Both the position numbers and the translations under genes were made by a program. A stretch of DNA of 64,000 bases from Haloarcula sp. CBA1127 (GTDB lineage: Archaea > Halobacteriota > Halobacteria > Halobacteriales > Haloarculaceae). Where the stretch lies: contig NZ_BCNB01000006.1 of the NCBI RefSeq assembly GCF_001485575.1, forward strand, positions 2,480,001-2,544,000, in the 5' to 3' direction. Each line of letters opens with the position of its first letter. Position 1 is the stretch's first letter. The notes below the pieces were generated by a model, which made no database searches, was not told where the DNA came from, and saw nothing but the letters and a program-made list of their open reading frames with translations. Shown here piece after piece: positions 9,213 to 17,407 of the stretch.

Positions 9213-9651
9213 GTCCGCCGAAGGTCGGCCAGTGGAGATTCTGCTGGCGGAGGACAACCCCGGCGATGTCAAGCTGACCGAGAAAGCGCTGGAGAAGGGG
9301 AAGGTGCTGAACAATCTTCACGTGGTCAACGACGGCGTCGAGGCACTGGCGTTCCTCCGGCAGCAAGGTGAGTACGACGACGCACCGCGGCCAGATCTGT
9401 TGTTGCTCGATCTTAATATGCCACGTAAAGGCGGACAGGAGGTCCTCGAAGAGATGAAAGACGACGAGTCGCTCCGGCGGATTCCGGTCGTCGTGCTGAC
9501 CAGTTCCGAGGCGGAAGAGGACATCATCGAATCGTACGACCTCCACGCGAACGCCTACCTGACGAAACCGGTCGACTTCGATGGCTTCGTCGACATCGTG
9601 AGCAGCGTCGAAGATTTCTTCCTCACGGTCGTCAAGCGGCCGCCGAAATAA
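9205..9651 (+). CDS. stand-alone response regulator, Rcp1-like receiver
   Basis: 148 residues comprising one CheY-like receiver and nothing else: acidic pair in LLAEDNPGD, phospho-acceptor Asp69 (LLLLDLNMP), Ser/Thr in [11 protein letters not shown] and the lysine of YLTKPVDF. No DNA-binding domain, so output is by protein contact. The start at 9205 is chosen over the GTG at 9199 because GGAGG at 9191-9195 then has a 9-nt spacing, and because ATGA overlaps the kinase stop. It is likely phosphorylated by the kinase just upstream, and lies 2 nt before the receiver-kinase hybrid. Confidence 0.92.
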   Translation: MTESAEGRPVEILLAEDNPGDVKLTEKALEKGKVLNNLHVVNDGVEALAFLRQQGEYDDAPRPDLLLLDLNMPRKGGQEVLEEMKDDESLRRIPVVVLTSSEAEEDIIESYDLHANAYLTKPVDFDGFVDIVSSVEDFFLTVVKRPPK

Positions 9652-9653
9652 CG

Positions 9654-10727
9654 ATGGCTGAGTCGGTACATCTCGACGTGCTCCTCGTCGAGGACAACCC
9701 GGGCGATGCCCGCCTCGTTGAGCATCACCTGAACTCGCCGGCGGTGGCGCACTTTGTCGATGACGTGACGATTTCCCACGTTGAGTCGCTAGCGCCGGTT
9801 GACGAACAGTCGGGGGCAGCCTACGACGTGGTACTGCTTGACCTCGGACTCCCCGAGTCAACAGGGCTTGCGACGCTCGACCGGGCAACCGAGATGATAG
9901 ATGAGGTGCCGATCATCGTCCTCACCGGGATGCAAGACCGGGAGGTGGCTATCGAAGCGATCAACCGGGGTGCACAGGACTACCTGCCGAAAGCGGATCT
10001 GGACGGCGATCGACTCGTGAGAGCACTCCGGTACGCAGTCGTCAGGAGCCGCCAGCAGCGTGCCATTCAGCGCCAGACCGACCAGATGGACTTCTTCAAC
10101 AGCATCCTGCAACACGACATCCTCAACGGGATGAACGTCATTCGGGCGCGGGGGGAACTCCTCGAAGACACGCTCGACAGCGAGGAACGCGAGTACGCGT
10201 CGACAATCGTCCAGTGGAGCGACGACCTCATCGAACTCACCGAAAAGGTCCGGTCGGTGCTGGAGACGGTCACCGAAGAGGACGGTCGGGACCACGAACA
10301 CCGGGAGATACAGGCCGTCCTCGACAATGCGGCGGACCGCGCCCGGTCGGTCAGCGACGACTGTACCGTCACAATCGAGCCACAGGCGGTCACTGTTGTC
10401 GCTGACGAGTTACTCGATGACGTGTTCGGGAACCTCTTTCTCAACGCAGTCGAACACGGTGGCAACGACGTGACTATCGACGTGACGACGACGGTTGCTG
10501 ACGGCACCGTGACTGTCTGTCTTGCGGACGACGGGGACGGGATTCCGAGCAGCGACGCTCGCCGTATCTTCGAGCGTGGTGAGAAGGGGTCTGAGTCCGG
10601 CGGGACTGGCTTCGGCCTCTACTTCGTGGACACGATGGTCCGGAGCTACGGCGGCGACGTCTGGGTCGAGGACAGCGACCTCGGCGGCGCAGCGTTCTAT
10701 GTTGAACTGCCGCACGCGACTCTGTAG
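9654..10727 (+). CDS. receiver-histidine kinase hybrid
   Basis: 357 residues. An N-terminal receiver (LLVEDNPGDARLV, phospho-acceptor Asp63 in VVLLDLGLPES, then PIIVLTG and LPKADLD) is followed directly by a kinase core, with His154 in SILQHDILNGM, an N box (NAVEHGG), DDGDGIP and GTGFGLYFV. The receiver-first order is opposite to classical hybrid kinases. It suggests that phosphorylation of the receiver, perhaps by the upstream PAS-PAS-GAF kinase, gates this kinase. The start codon is 2 nt past the previous stop, so these genes form one operon. The H-box is nearly identical to that of the next kinase. Confidence 0.92.
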   Translation: MAESVHLDVLLVEDNPGDARLVEHHLNSPAVAHFVDDVTISHVESLAPVDEQSGAAYDVVLLDLGLPESTGLATLDRATEMIDEVPIIVLTGMQDREVAIEAINRGAQDYLPKADLDGDRLVRALRYAVVRSRQQRAIQRQTDQMDFFNSILQHDILNGMNVIRARGELLEDTLDSEEREYASTIVQWSDDLIELTEKVRSVLETVTEEDGRDHEHREIQAVLDNAADRARSVSDDCTVTIEPQAVTVVADELLDDVFGNLFLNAVEHGGNDVTIDVTTTVADGTVTVCLADDGDGIPSSDARRIFERGEKGSESGGTGFGLYFVDTMVRSYGGDVWVEDSDLGGAAFYVELPHATL

Positions 10728-10823
10728 GGATGGCCGATCGTCACACCATTATTGCTCGGCCGCATTTCAGCTTCTGAGAAACGGGTCCGAATCTTCAATT
10801 CCGGGGAGGTCGACTCACCTGCT

Positions 10824-12383
10824 ATGGATGATCCGCTGGACGGGAACGAGGGTAGCGATTTGGAGGAGCGAGATCGCTATCTGGCAGCTATGCAGGACCT
10901 CACTGCGGCGATGGCGGCCAGCGGAACTACCTTTCAGGAGCGTGTAGAACCGGTCTTGGCCGTCGGGCGAGAGCATCTGGGGTTCCCGAACGGCCACATC
11001 ACGGTCGTCTCCGGAGACGAACACAAAGTCGTCGCCAGTAGTGGTCTGCCATCAACGATTGCAGCGGGCGTCGAACGCCCACTCTCCAAGACATACTGCA
11101 AGCACACCCTCAACGACTCCGGGATTCACATCATCACTAACGCGAGCGAATCGATGGCTGCCGACCCGGCATATAAGGAGGCCGGACTGGAAGCGTACGT
11201 CGGCACGACGCTTCGGGCGGACGGCTCGGAATACGGGACGCTGTGTTTCGTCAACGACGACGAGGCGATTTCGGAGTTCTCAGACTGGCAGCAGACGCTG
11301 TTTGAGCATCTGACGCAGTGGGTCGAAGCGGAGATTGAACGCGAGATCGCTGTCGATTCACAAGAGGAGAGCCAGCGGCTGTTAGAAGCGACGTTCAACT
11401 CACCGGAGACGTTCATCGGCATCCTTGAGGCCGATGGAACTCTCATCAGGGCAAACGAAACAGCACTCGGGTTCATCGAGGCTGACGCTGAAGACATCTC
11501 CGGAAACGCGATCTGGGAGACGCCCTGGTGGGACCACGATGCGACGACAGCACGTCGTTGTCGAGATGCTGTCGAGCGAGCGGGAGAGGGGGAGATGGTC
11601 AGGTTCGAGGCCGAGCATATCGGCATGGACGGCCAGCGTATCTCGACGTCCGTCGTGGCCCGACCGGTAACGGCCGACGGGGTTGTCCGAAAGATAATCG
11701 TCGAGGGGACAGATATCACGGATCTCAAGCGCCGCGAAGAGCAGATGGAGTTTTTCAATAGCATTCTCAGACACGACATCCTCAACGGGATGACCGTCAT
11801 CGAAGCGCGCGCAGAGACGCTTGCAGACGCACTTGACGGCACGCAAGCGACCTACGCAGAGACGATTCTGGACTGGAGTCAGGACATCGTCGACCTCACA
11901 CAGAAGGTCCGGAGCGTCCTGAGCACGATGTCAAACGATGGGTTGACCGAGGCAGAGACGATCGAACTGGGGCCGGTCATCGAAGGGGCAACGAGAAAGG
12001 CGGCCTCGATGGATGGAAACTGTACGCTCAAAACAGACATCCACGAGGGTATCGAGGTCGTGGCTGACGACCTTCTCGACGATGTTGTTGGGAACATCTT
12101 GACGAACGCTGTCGAGCATGGCGGTCCAGACACCACAATCGAGGTAACGACGGAACGCGTTGGTTCGATGGTTCACCTTCACATCGCTGACGACGGGCCC
12201 GGGATACCACCCGCAGAGCGCGAGACAATCTTCGAGAAGGGGGAGCGTGGAACCGAGTCGACTGGGACCGGGTTCGGATTGTACTTCGTGTCGGTGATGG
12301 TCGATAGCTATGGCGGCGCCATCTGGGTCGAAGAGAGCGACTTCGGCGGCAGTGAGTTCGTCGTTGCGCTCCCGTCAGAATAA
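10824..12383 (+). CDS. GAF-PAS sensor histidine kinase
   Basis: 519 residues. A GAF domain occupies about 20-170 and contains SKTYCKHTL, a Cys-His pair seen in many haloarchaeal GAF sensors. A PAS domain spans about 185-300. The kinase core has His317 in SILRHDILNGM, NAVEHGG, DDGPGIP and GTGFGLYFV. The ATG at 10824 is preferred to the TTG at 10752 because GGGGAGGT lies upstream and the GAF domain is complete without the extra residues. It shares its H-box style with the preceding hybrid kinase, so the pair likely arose by duplication. No dedicated output regulator follows. Confidence 0.88.
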   Translation: MDDPLDGNEGSDLEERDRYLAAMQDLTAAMAASGTTFQERVEPVLAVGREHLGFPNGHITVVSGDEHKVVASSGLPSTIAAGVERPLSKTYCKHTLNDSGIHIITNASESMAADPAYKEAGLEAYVGTTLRADGSEYGTLCFVNDDEAISEFSDWQQTLFEHLTQWVEAEIEREIAVDSQEESQRLLEATFNSPETFIGILEADGTLIRANETALGFIEADAEDISGNAIWETPWWDHDATTARRCRDAVERAGEGEMVRFEAEHIGMDGQRISTSVVARPVTADGVVRKIIVEGTDITDLKRREEQMEFFNSILRHDILNGMTVIEARAETLADALDGTQATYAETILDWSQDIVDLTQKVRSVLSTMSNDGLTEAETIELGPVIEGATRKAASMDGNCTLKTDIHEGIEVVADDLLDDVVGNILTNAVEHGGPDTTIEVTTERVGSMVHLHIADDGPGIPPAERETIFEKGERGTESTGTGFGLYFVSVMVDSYGGAIWVEESDFGGSEFVVALPSE

Positions 12384-12433
12384 CTACTGAGTATTTCCAA
12401 ACGCTTTTGAATGAATTCTGCGTATAACGAGTG

Positions 12434-13060
12434 ATGCCGACAAAGAGTGCGCTCGCCCAACAACTCGCCGTTGTCGCCGGGTTCGACAACCCGCGAGCCA
12501 GTCTCGAACAGTACCGGACACCGCCGGATCTGGCGGCGCATCTGGTCCATACTGCGGACCTCCAGAACGATATCCAGAGACAGACAGTCGTCGACCTCGG
12601 CTGTGGCACCGGGATGCTGGCGCTGGGGGCGGCGCTACGGTCGCCGGCGCGGGTGGTCGGACTAGATATCGACCCCGCACCGCTGTCGACGGCGCGCGAA
12701 AACGAGCGGAAGGTCGGGTCGACGACGCCAGTGTCGTGGGTTCGAGCGGATGCCACCACAGCCCCGCTGTGTCCGTCCGCCGGAGAAACTACAGTCGTGA
12801 TGAACCCGCCCTTTGGCGCGCAGTCGGACAACGAACACGCTGACCGTCGGTTCCTCGAAACTGCCGCATCCATCGCGGGCGTTTCGTACTCGATTCACAA
12901 CGACGGAAGCCAATCGTTTGTCGAATCCTTTACCGACGACAACGGTGGCGAGGTAACCCACGCTTTCGAGACGGAGTTCGACCTGCCGCGACAGTTCGAT
13001 TTCCACGAGTCGGACCGACAGGCCATTACTGCGGAAGTGTACCGCATCGACTGGACCTAG
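12434..13060 (+). CDS. METTL5-type RNA N6-adenosine methyltransferase
   Basis: 208 residues. The order of motifs matches METTL5: LEQYRTP near residue 26, the SAM loop VVDLGCGTGMLALGA, VGLDIDPAPL, the catalytic NPPFGAQ (NPPF, N6-adenine type), then SYSIHN and a C-terminal FDLPRQFDFH. Human METTL5 methylates one adenosine of 18S rRNA with TRMT112 as partner; the archaeal enzyme probably acts on 16S rRNA. No TRM112 gene is visible here. The start at 12434 follows the family. A GTG three bases earlier would add one residue. The 3' end overlaps the convergent rhomboid gene by 4 nt. Confidence 0.87.
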   Translation: MPTKSALAQQLAVVAGFDNPRASLEQYRTPPDLAAHLVHTADLQNDIQRQTVVDLGCGTGMLALGAALRSPARVVGLDIDPAPLSTARENERKVGSTTPVSWVRADATTAPLCPSAGETTVVMNPPFGAQSDNEHADRRFLETAASIAGVSYSIHNDGSQSFVESFTDDNGGEVTHAFETEFDLPRQFDFHESDRQAITAEVYRIDWT

Positions 13061-14715
13061 CCCCGCGCTGCTTGCTGGCGACGCTCGGCGATCTTGACAC
13101 GAGTACCATCTGTCCGTGCGTACAGCTTCGAGCGGTTCCGCTCGAAGGTCAGTCCGCCGATCCGCGTCCGCGTCATGTTCGCCGGGAGCGGTGCCTGCCC
13201 GACCGTTTCATTCCCCCGTGTGACGACCACGTCGAACCCGTTCTGCCGGGCCGCCACTGTCACGTTCCGGCCGTCGAGCATCACATCCGCCGTTGACGGC
13301 GCTGATGTGTACGCCGTCCGGAGCTGGTCGCCCTCGCGCCTGAGCTGGACCCGGTAGACGCTGGAATTGCCGAGTACTGACCAGTCTATTCGGTTCGCAT
13401 ACACCGATTCGCGCCAGGTCGGCCCGCCGACTGTGACCCGCTCCTTACCGTTGACGGCGAGCCGGCCCGGCTGGATAGCGGCGATCCAGACCTCCCGCTC
13501 AGCGCTGGCGACGATGACACCGCTTTCGTTGACGCTCGCCCCGCCCCGCTGTGTTGGGACCCAGATACCTTCGAAGTACGCGTTCGGGACGTTCTCGTCG
13601 TAGGTCACGACGTAGTCTCTGATTTCGATCCCGTCTTCGGGGAGCTGGTCCGCCTGCAGGTCGACGACGTTCGTCGGGACGGCAGCGAGACTCAGTGCCC
13701 CGAGGACGACGAGCAGAACCATCACTGCGAGTGACGCCGGGCGGCGGTCGAACGACGGGTAAAAACTCCGGTCAGAACCGACGGTCGACGCGGCGACGAC
13801 GAGCGCGAGGACGAACACCAGTGCCGTCCCGGCCCACCGGAACAGCCGAAATCGGCCGCCGCCGAGCGGTATGTACACCGCCCACAGTCCCTGGGCGACA
13901 GCGAACACGAGCGTCGCAAAAAACACCCGTAGCGTGTCGGGGCGTTCGTCTCGACTCCACAGGAGCGCGAGTGCCACGACGACGCCTGCCAGGATGCCGA
14001 TGGCATGCCCCTGAATAGCGATGTTGGACCACCACGGCGTCACAAAGCGGGTCTGACCAGAGGCCGTCGACACGGGGTAGCGAAGCGCCGAATACAGGAG
14101 GTCGAGCACGCGGTTTCCGAGAAACGCACCGAGAAACAGCGTCGGCCGCGTCACGAGCGCGAACCCGGCAATGGCAAACACCACGCCGGAAAACCCCACA
14201 ATCGGTCCGATAGCGAACACCGCGGAGAACACGCCCACAGCGAACATGGCGACGGGAACGGCCAGAATTCGAGTAAACGGGTTCGTCCGAAGCGACGTGA
14301 AGGTCTGCACCCCGCGCTTGCGAGGGTAGTGTCCCCAGACGTATTCCGCGACCGTCCCGTACACCAGTGTGCCCATGAGGTTCCCCGTGATGTGCCCCTG
14401 ACTGCCGTGGGTGAACGCGCCGGTGAGCATCCCGAACGGGTAGAAGTACGACCACGTCCGGAACGGGGTAACAAGCGGGTTCCGCGGGTGCCACCACGCG
14501 CCCTGCAGAAACAGGTACACCGTCAGGACGCCGGCCATCGTCAGCAGTGTTCCCCACGGAACTCCGAGGAGTAGTCGTCCCCGTAAGCCGTCGCCAAGCC
14601 GCATATCCGAGAAGCGTCGGACGGCAAGGAGGACAGCGAGCACCACGGTGAGGACGACCGCTTCCTGCCACGGGAGCCATGCAGGCATGGCCGGCGTCGG
14701 CAGCGACTGCATCAT
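13057..14715 (-). CDS. rhomboid-family intramembrane serine protease with large C-terminal domain
   Basis: 552 residues. The membrane part (about 20-350) has the rhomboid landmarks: HGSQGHITGNLMG (the H-x-x-x-N of TM2), the nucleophile serine in VGFSGVVFAIAG, and the partner histidine in IQGHAIGILAG. Several further hydrophobic helices bring the membrane domain to about nine segments. Residues 360-552 form a soluble, beta-rich, probably extracytoplasmic domain that ordinary rhomboids lack. The enzyme should cut single-pass membrane proteins within or near the bilayer. ATGs at 14715 and 14712 are both possible starts. The gene is separated from doxX by about 115 nt. Confidence 0.85.
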   Translation of the reverse strand: MMQSLPTPAMPAWLPWQEAVVLTVVLAVLLAVRRFSDMRLGDGLRGRLLLGVPWGTLLTMAGVLTVYLFLQGAWWHPRNPLVTPFRTWSYFYPFGMLTGAFTHGSQGHITGNLMGTLVYGTVAEYVWGHYPRKRGVQTFTSLRTNPFTRILAVPVAMFAVGVFSAVFAIGPIVGFSGVVFAIAGFALVTRPTLFLGAFLGNRVLDLLYSALRYPVSTASGQTRFVTPWWSNIAIQGHAIGILAGVVVALALLWSRDERPDTLRVFFATLVFAVAQGLWAVYIPLGGGRFRLFRWAGTALVFVLALVVAASTVGSDRSFYPSFDRRPASLAVMVLLVVLGALSLAAVPTNVVDLQADQLPEDGIEIRDYVVTYDENVPNAYFEGIWVPTQRGGASVNESGVIVASAEREVWIAAIQPGRLAVNGKERVTVGGPTWRESVYANRIDWSVLGNSSVYRVQLRREGDQLRTAYTSAPSTADVMLDGRNVTVAARQNGFDVVVTRGNETVGQAPLPANMTRTRIGGLTFERNRSKLYARTDGTRVKIAERRQQAARG

Positions 14716-14830
14716 TCACGCACAGTTCAGGTACGGGACGGCTTATGGATGACGGCAGGTGTCACTCTCCAACAGTGACAAACAGGGAACGGGCCACGGT
14801 TAGGCAACTCTGTCCAGCGAATGCGTCACC

Positions 14831-15250
14831 TCACAACAGAGACATACCGACGCTGTATGGCCACGACGTGCCGGCCACCGAAAGCACTGACACCGCGCCG
14901 CCGGCGAGGGCGATGTTCTTGAGGAACTGCGTCATCTCGTCCTGTACCTGGTCGTCCGGGACCGCCCAGAAGTCGTGCATCATGACGGCAGAAGCGACGA
15001 GGAACGTCGCCAGCGCCCCGGCCGCGATGGCGGGGTATGCACCGAGGATGACGAGGATACCGCTGACGAGGAGCAGTCCGCCGCTCCCGTAGACCGACGC
15101 CACCGGTGCCGGGAGCCCCTTTGCCTCCGCGTAGGGGGCCATCTGCCCGGCGTTCTGGAAGTGGTTCAGGCCCATGAAGGCAAGTACCCCGCCAAACAGG
15201 AGTCGGCCCAGCAGGAATAGTTCGCTCGCCCCGGCAGACTCAAACGCCAT
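14831..15250 (-). CDS. DoxX-family membrane protein
   Basis: 139 residues with four hydrophobic helices, opening LFLLGRLLFGGVLAFMGLNHF, the DoxX signature region, with YAEAKGLPAP after helix 1 as in many bacterial DoxX/MhqP-like proteins. These proteins are linked to redox and quinone homeostasis; an enzymatic mechanism is not settled. It is divergent from an HxlR-family regulator with a palindrome in the shared 136-bp promoter region, so regulation by that protein is likely. This arrangement resembles the YodB/CatR-controlled doxX genes of Bacillus. Confidence 0.88.
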   Translation of the reverse strand: MAFESAGASELFLLGRLLFGGVLAFMGLNHFQNAGQMAPYAEAKGLPAPVASVYGSGGLLLVSGILVILGAYPAIAAGALATFLVASAVMMHDFWAVPDDQVQDEMTQFLKNIALAGGAVSVLSVAGTSWPYSVGMSLL

Positions 15251-15328
15251 CAGGCGCTCACCGCCGGAGCAGTGGTCGTTTCGTGACGAAGCTGTCGAAC
15301 CACGATTGGTGGTTTCATTACGTTACTT

Positions 15329-15344
15329 GGTTCGTATCCGAACC
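15329..15344. promoter_or_regulatory. inverted repeat GGTTCG-TATC-CGAACC between doxX and hxlR
   Basis: Perfect 6-bp arms around a 4-bp spacer lie in the divergent promoter region, about 43 nt before the hxlR start and overlapping its likely TATA region (CCTATTTG, 15343-15350). HxlR-family dimers bind such palindromes. It is a good candidate for the operator controlling both genes. Confidence 0.5.
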
Positions 15345-15386
15345 TATTTGTACGTTCCCGGACAAAGAAGATACCAGGTAGCACCG

Positions 15387-15737
15387 ATGTCATCTGAAGT
15401 ATTCACTGCCGCGGAAGAGGAGGAAGAAAGCGGGCCGTGTGCCGTCATCGAATCGCTGGAACAGATTGGGTCGCGCTGGCGACTTGTCGTACTCCACGAA
15501 CTCCAGAACGGCGAACAGCGGTTCAACGAACTCAAACGCGCCACCGACGCCAGCTCTCGCACCCTCTCGCGGGTCCTCGACGACCTCCAGGAGATGGGCT
15601 TCGTTGACCGGCGGCTCGAAGAGGACGCTCCCGTCGCGACGTACTACCAGCTCACGCCCAAGGGCGAATCCCTCTGTCCGGTGTTCGCCGAAATCGAGGG
15701 CTGGGCCGAGGAGTGGCTGGCCGGTTGCGAGAATTAG
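15387..15737 (+). CDS. HxlR-family winged-helix regulator
   Basis: 116 residues matching the HxlR pattern: an N-terminal cysteine (GPCAVIESL, Cys18), GSRWRLVVLHEL, RFNELKRAT, SSRTLSRVLDDLQEMGFVDRR and YQLTPKGESL. In YodB, CatR and HypR of Bacillus the N-terminal cysteine senses quinones or hypochlorite; the cysteine is at the equivalent place here. It is probably an autoregulated redox repressor of doxX. The ATG at 15387 is chosen because family proteins begin shortly before this cysteine. Upstream in-frame codons run back through the doxX promoter and are rejected. Confidence 0.9.
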   Translation: MSSEVFTAAEEEEESGPCAVIESLEQIGSRWRLVVLHELQNGEQRFNELKRATDASSRTLSRVLDDLQEMGFVDRRLEEDAPVATYYQLTPKGESLCPVFAEIEGWAEEWLAGCEN

Positions 15738-15783
15738 GCCGACAACGCAGACTTTTCTATCCCCCGGCCCCATCACGTTACCA

Positions 15784-16110
15784 ATGGGAGTACGGCCACC
15801 AGCCGATAACAGTGACGAGCCAGACGTCATCGAGTTCGGTATCGCGGCACTCGACGCCCGCCTGTCGGACGTGGACATCGAGTATCCCGCGACAGCAAGG
15901 GAGGTCCGGGACGCCGCCGGACACATCGCGGTCCCGTTCGACGCGTCGGGCCACTCGATGACCGTCGCCGAGGCGCTCGACGAAACGAACGCCACGCAGT
16001 TCGACAACGAGCAGGAGCTACTCAACGATCTGCATCCGATATTCGAGCGGAAACGGGAAGCCACCAGAAACAGTATTCTCTCCCAGCTACGCGCGCTGGT
16101 CCCGTTCTAA
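15784..16110 (+). CDS. small conserved haloarchaeal protein (DUF5789-like)
   Basis: 108 residues, acidic, soluble. The core VDIEYPATAREVRDAAGHIAVP followed by a weakly helical tail (RKREATRNSILSQL) resembles the DUF5789 family found across haloarchaea, whose function is unknown. A TATA-like CTTTTCTATC lies about 30 nt before ATG. It is convergent with aglJ, with one base between stop codons. Confidence 0.7.
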   Translation: MGVRPPADNSDEPDVIEFGIAALDARLSDVDIEYPATAREVRDAAGHIAVPFDASGHSMTVAEALDETNATQFDNEQELLNDLHPIFERKREATRNSILSQLRALVPF

Positions 16111-16111
16111 A

Positions 16112-17158
16112 TTACTTCTCGGACTGGTTCGGAGATACCGCCGGCTCTGTCTCTGTGTCGCTATCTTTGGTGCCCTCCGCGCCGCTGACCTGCTGGTCGT
16201 CAAACACGTCCGCCGGCTGATTTCGGCTCTCGTGTGTGAGCTGGACGGCGATGTCCTCCAGCCGGCGCGTCTGCTCGCGGTTCACCGCTACGAGCATATC
16301 CGATAGGACGCCGAACATGAGGAGTTGGATTCCCAGCAGAATAGCAAAGGAGCCCACAACTGCAATCACCTCGTGTGAGATGCTGTTGACAACCCAGTCG
16401 TAGGCCACGTACGCGCCGAGGAGGAACCCGACCACAGTGCTCCCGAGGCCAACGCTCCCGAAGTAAAACAGTGGATTGTTGGTCTTTGCCATCTGGTACA
16501 GCGTCAGGATGATCGTTGCGCCGTCCCGGAACGGGCGAAGGTTCGTGTCGGACTCGTCAGGGCGGGGCTGATAGGTGATCGGCACCACCGCCGTCGAGAT
16601 GTTGTGTTTGACACACTCGACGGCCATCTCCGTCTCGATACCGAATCCCGACGCCGTCAGCGAACTCCGCTGGAAGGACTGGCGCGTGAACGCGCGATAC
16701 CCTGAAAGAATATCAGTGAGGTCCCGTCCGTGAATCGTTTCGAAGGACCTGTTGATGATACGGTTGCCAACCTGGTTCAGTTTCGTCATCGCGCCGGGTT
16801 GCATATCCGCAAATCGGTTTCCGATGACGTGGTCGGCCTGGCCCGACAACAGCGGTTCGAGTAGCCTGTCCGCCTCGTCGGGCCGATAGGTCTCGTCGCC
16901 GTCGGCCATCAGGACGTACGGCTGCTCGATGTGGCGCGTCACCGCCTCTCTGACGGCCTGCCCCTTCCCCGAACCGGACTGTTCGACGACCCGCGCGCCG
17001 GCCGATTCGGCGATGTCCTGTGTCCCGTCGGTCGACCCGCCGTCAATGACGAGGACGTTGTCGAAGCCCTGCTCGCGGAACCCGGACACGACCGACTCGA
17101 TAGTCTCGGCCTCGTTGAATGTCGGCAACAGTATACAGACGTCGTCTCGGTCGGCCAT
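16112..17158 (-). CDS. aglJ: dolichyl-phosphate hexosyltransferase AglJ (first sugar of the N-glycan)
   Basis: 348 residues. A GT2 fold begins CILLPTFNEAETIESVV, with VLVIDGGSTDGT and the metal-binding region VLMADGDETYRP. Residues 120-215 contain NRSFETIHGRDLTDILSGYR, typical of DPM1-like enzymes. Two membrane helices follow (about 235-260 and 270-295), then a hydrophilic tail. Haloferax volcanii AglJ puts the first hexose on dolichol phosphate, and this protein matches it in layout. The ATG at 17158 is preferred over GTG 17176 because CATTTATTTGCC sits about 30 nt upstream, giving a leaderless transcript. Confidence 0.9.
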   Translation of the reverse strand: MADRDDVCILLPTFNEAETIESVVSGFREQGFDNVLVIDGGSTDGTQDIAESAGARVVEQSGSGKGQAVREAVTRHIEQPYVLMADGDETYRPDEADRLLEPLLSGQADHVIGNRFADMQPGAMTKLNQVGNRIINRSFETIHGRDLTDILSGYRAFTRQSFQRSSLTASGFGIETEMAVECVKHNISTAVVPITYQPRPDESDTNLRPFRDGATIILTLYQMAKTNNPLFYFGSVGLGSTVVGFLLGAYVAYDWVVNSISHEVIAVVGSFAILLGIQLLMFGVLSDMLVAVNREQTRRLEDIAVQLTHESRNQPADVFDDQQVSGAEGTKDSDTETEPAVSPNQSEK

Positions 17159-17204
17159 TGACTCAACGTCATCCACGCGAAGGCAAATAAATGCGGGTCT
17201 GACC

Positions 17205-17312
17205 TCAGTCGTCGCGCTGCTCGCTCATGTGTTCCCAGACCTCCGCGCAGCCACAGCCGTCTTCGATGTCTGCCAGGTGCTCGTCTTCTTCGGTCTGGGA
17301 TGTCGCAGTCAT
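17205..17312 (-). CDS. 35-residue conserved acidic protein with CGC motif
   Basis: MTATSQTEEDEHLADIEDGCGCAEVWEHMSEQRDD in two parts: a polar start, then DIEDGCGCAEVWEHMSEQR. The DGCGC-E-WE-(L/M)SE-R pattern is, to my memory, repeated in many small haloarchaeal proteins of unknown role. Two cysteines separated by one residue could bind zinc or act in redox chemistry. The ATG at 17312 directly follows an inverted repeat; a TATA-like CTATTAG lies about 45 nt upstream. It sits between aglJ (downstream, same strand) and the divergent trmB-like gene. Confidence 0.65.
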   Translation of the reverse strand: MTATSQTEEDEHLADIEDGCGCAEVWEHMSEQRDD

Positions 17313-17333
17313 GTTACTCACTCTGCGAGTAAC
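17313..17333. promoter_or_regulatory. inverted repeat GTTACTC-7 nt-GAGTAAC at the small CGC gene
   Basis: Perfect 7-bp arms at 17313-17319 and 17327-17333, ending exactly at the start codon of the minus-strand small gene and lying about 75 nt upstream of the trmB-like start. The position spans the expected transcription start of the small gene, which fits a repressor operator or an RNA hairpin at the start codon. Confidence 0.45.
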
Positions 17334-17407
17334 TACTTGCTGCCACCCACTAATAGATTCCGGCGCCGGGCGACGCGTTTTACATCCCGTGCCACACATG
17401 GGCGTAT

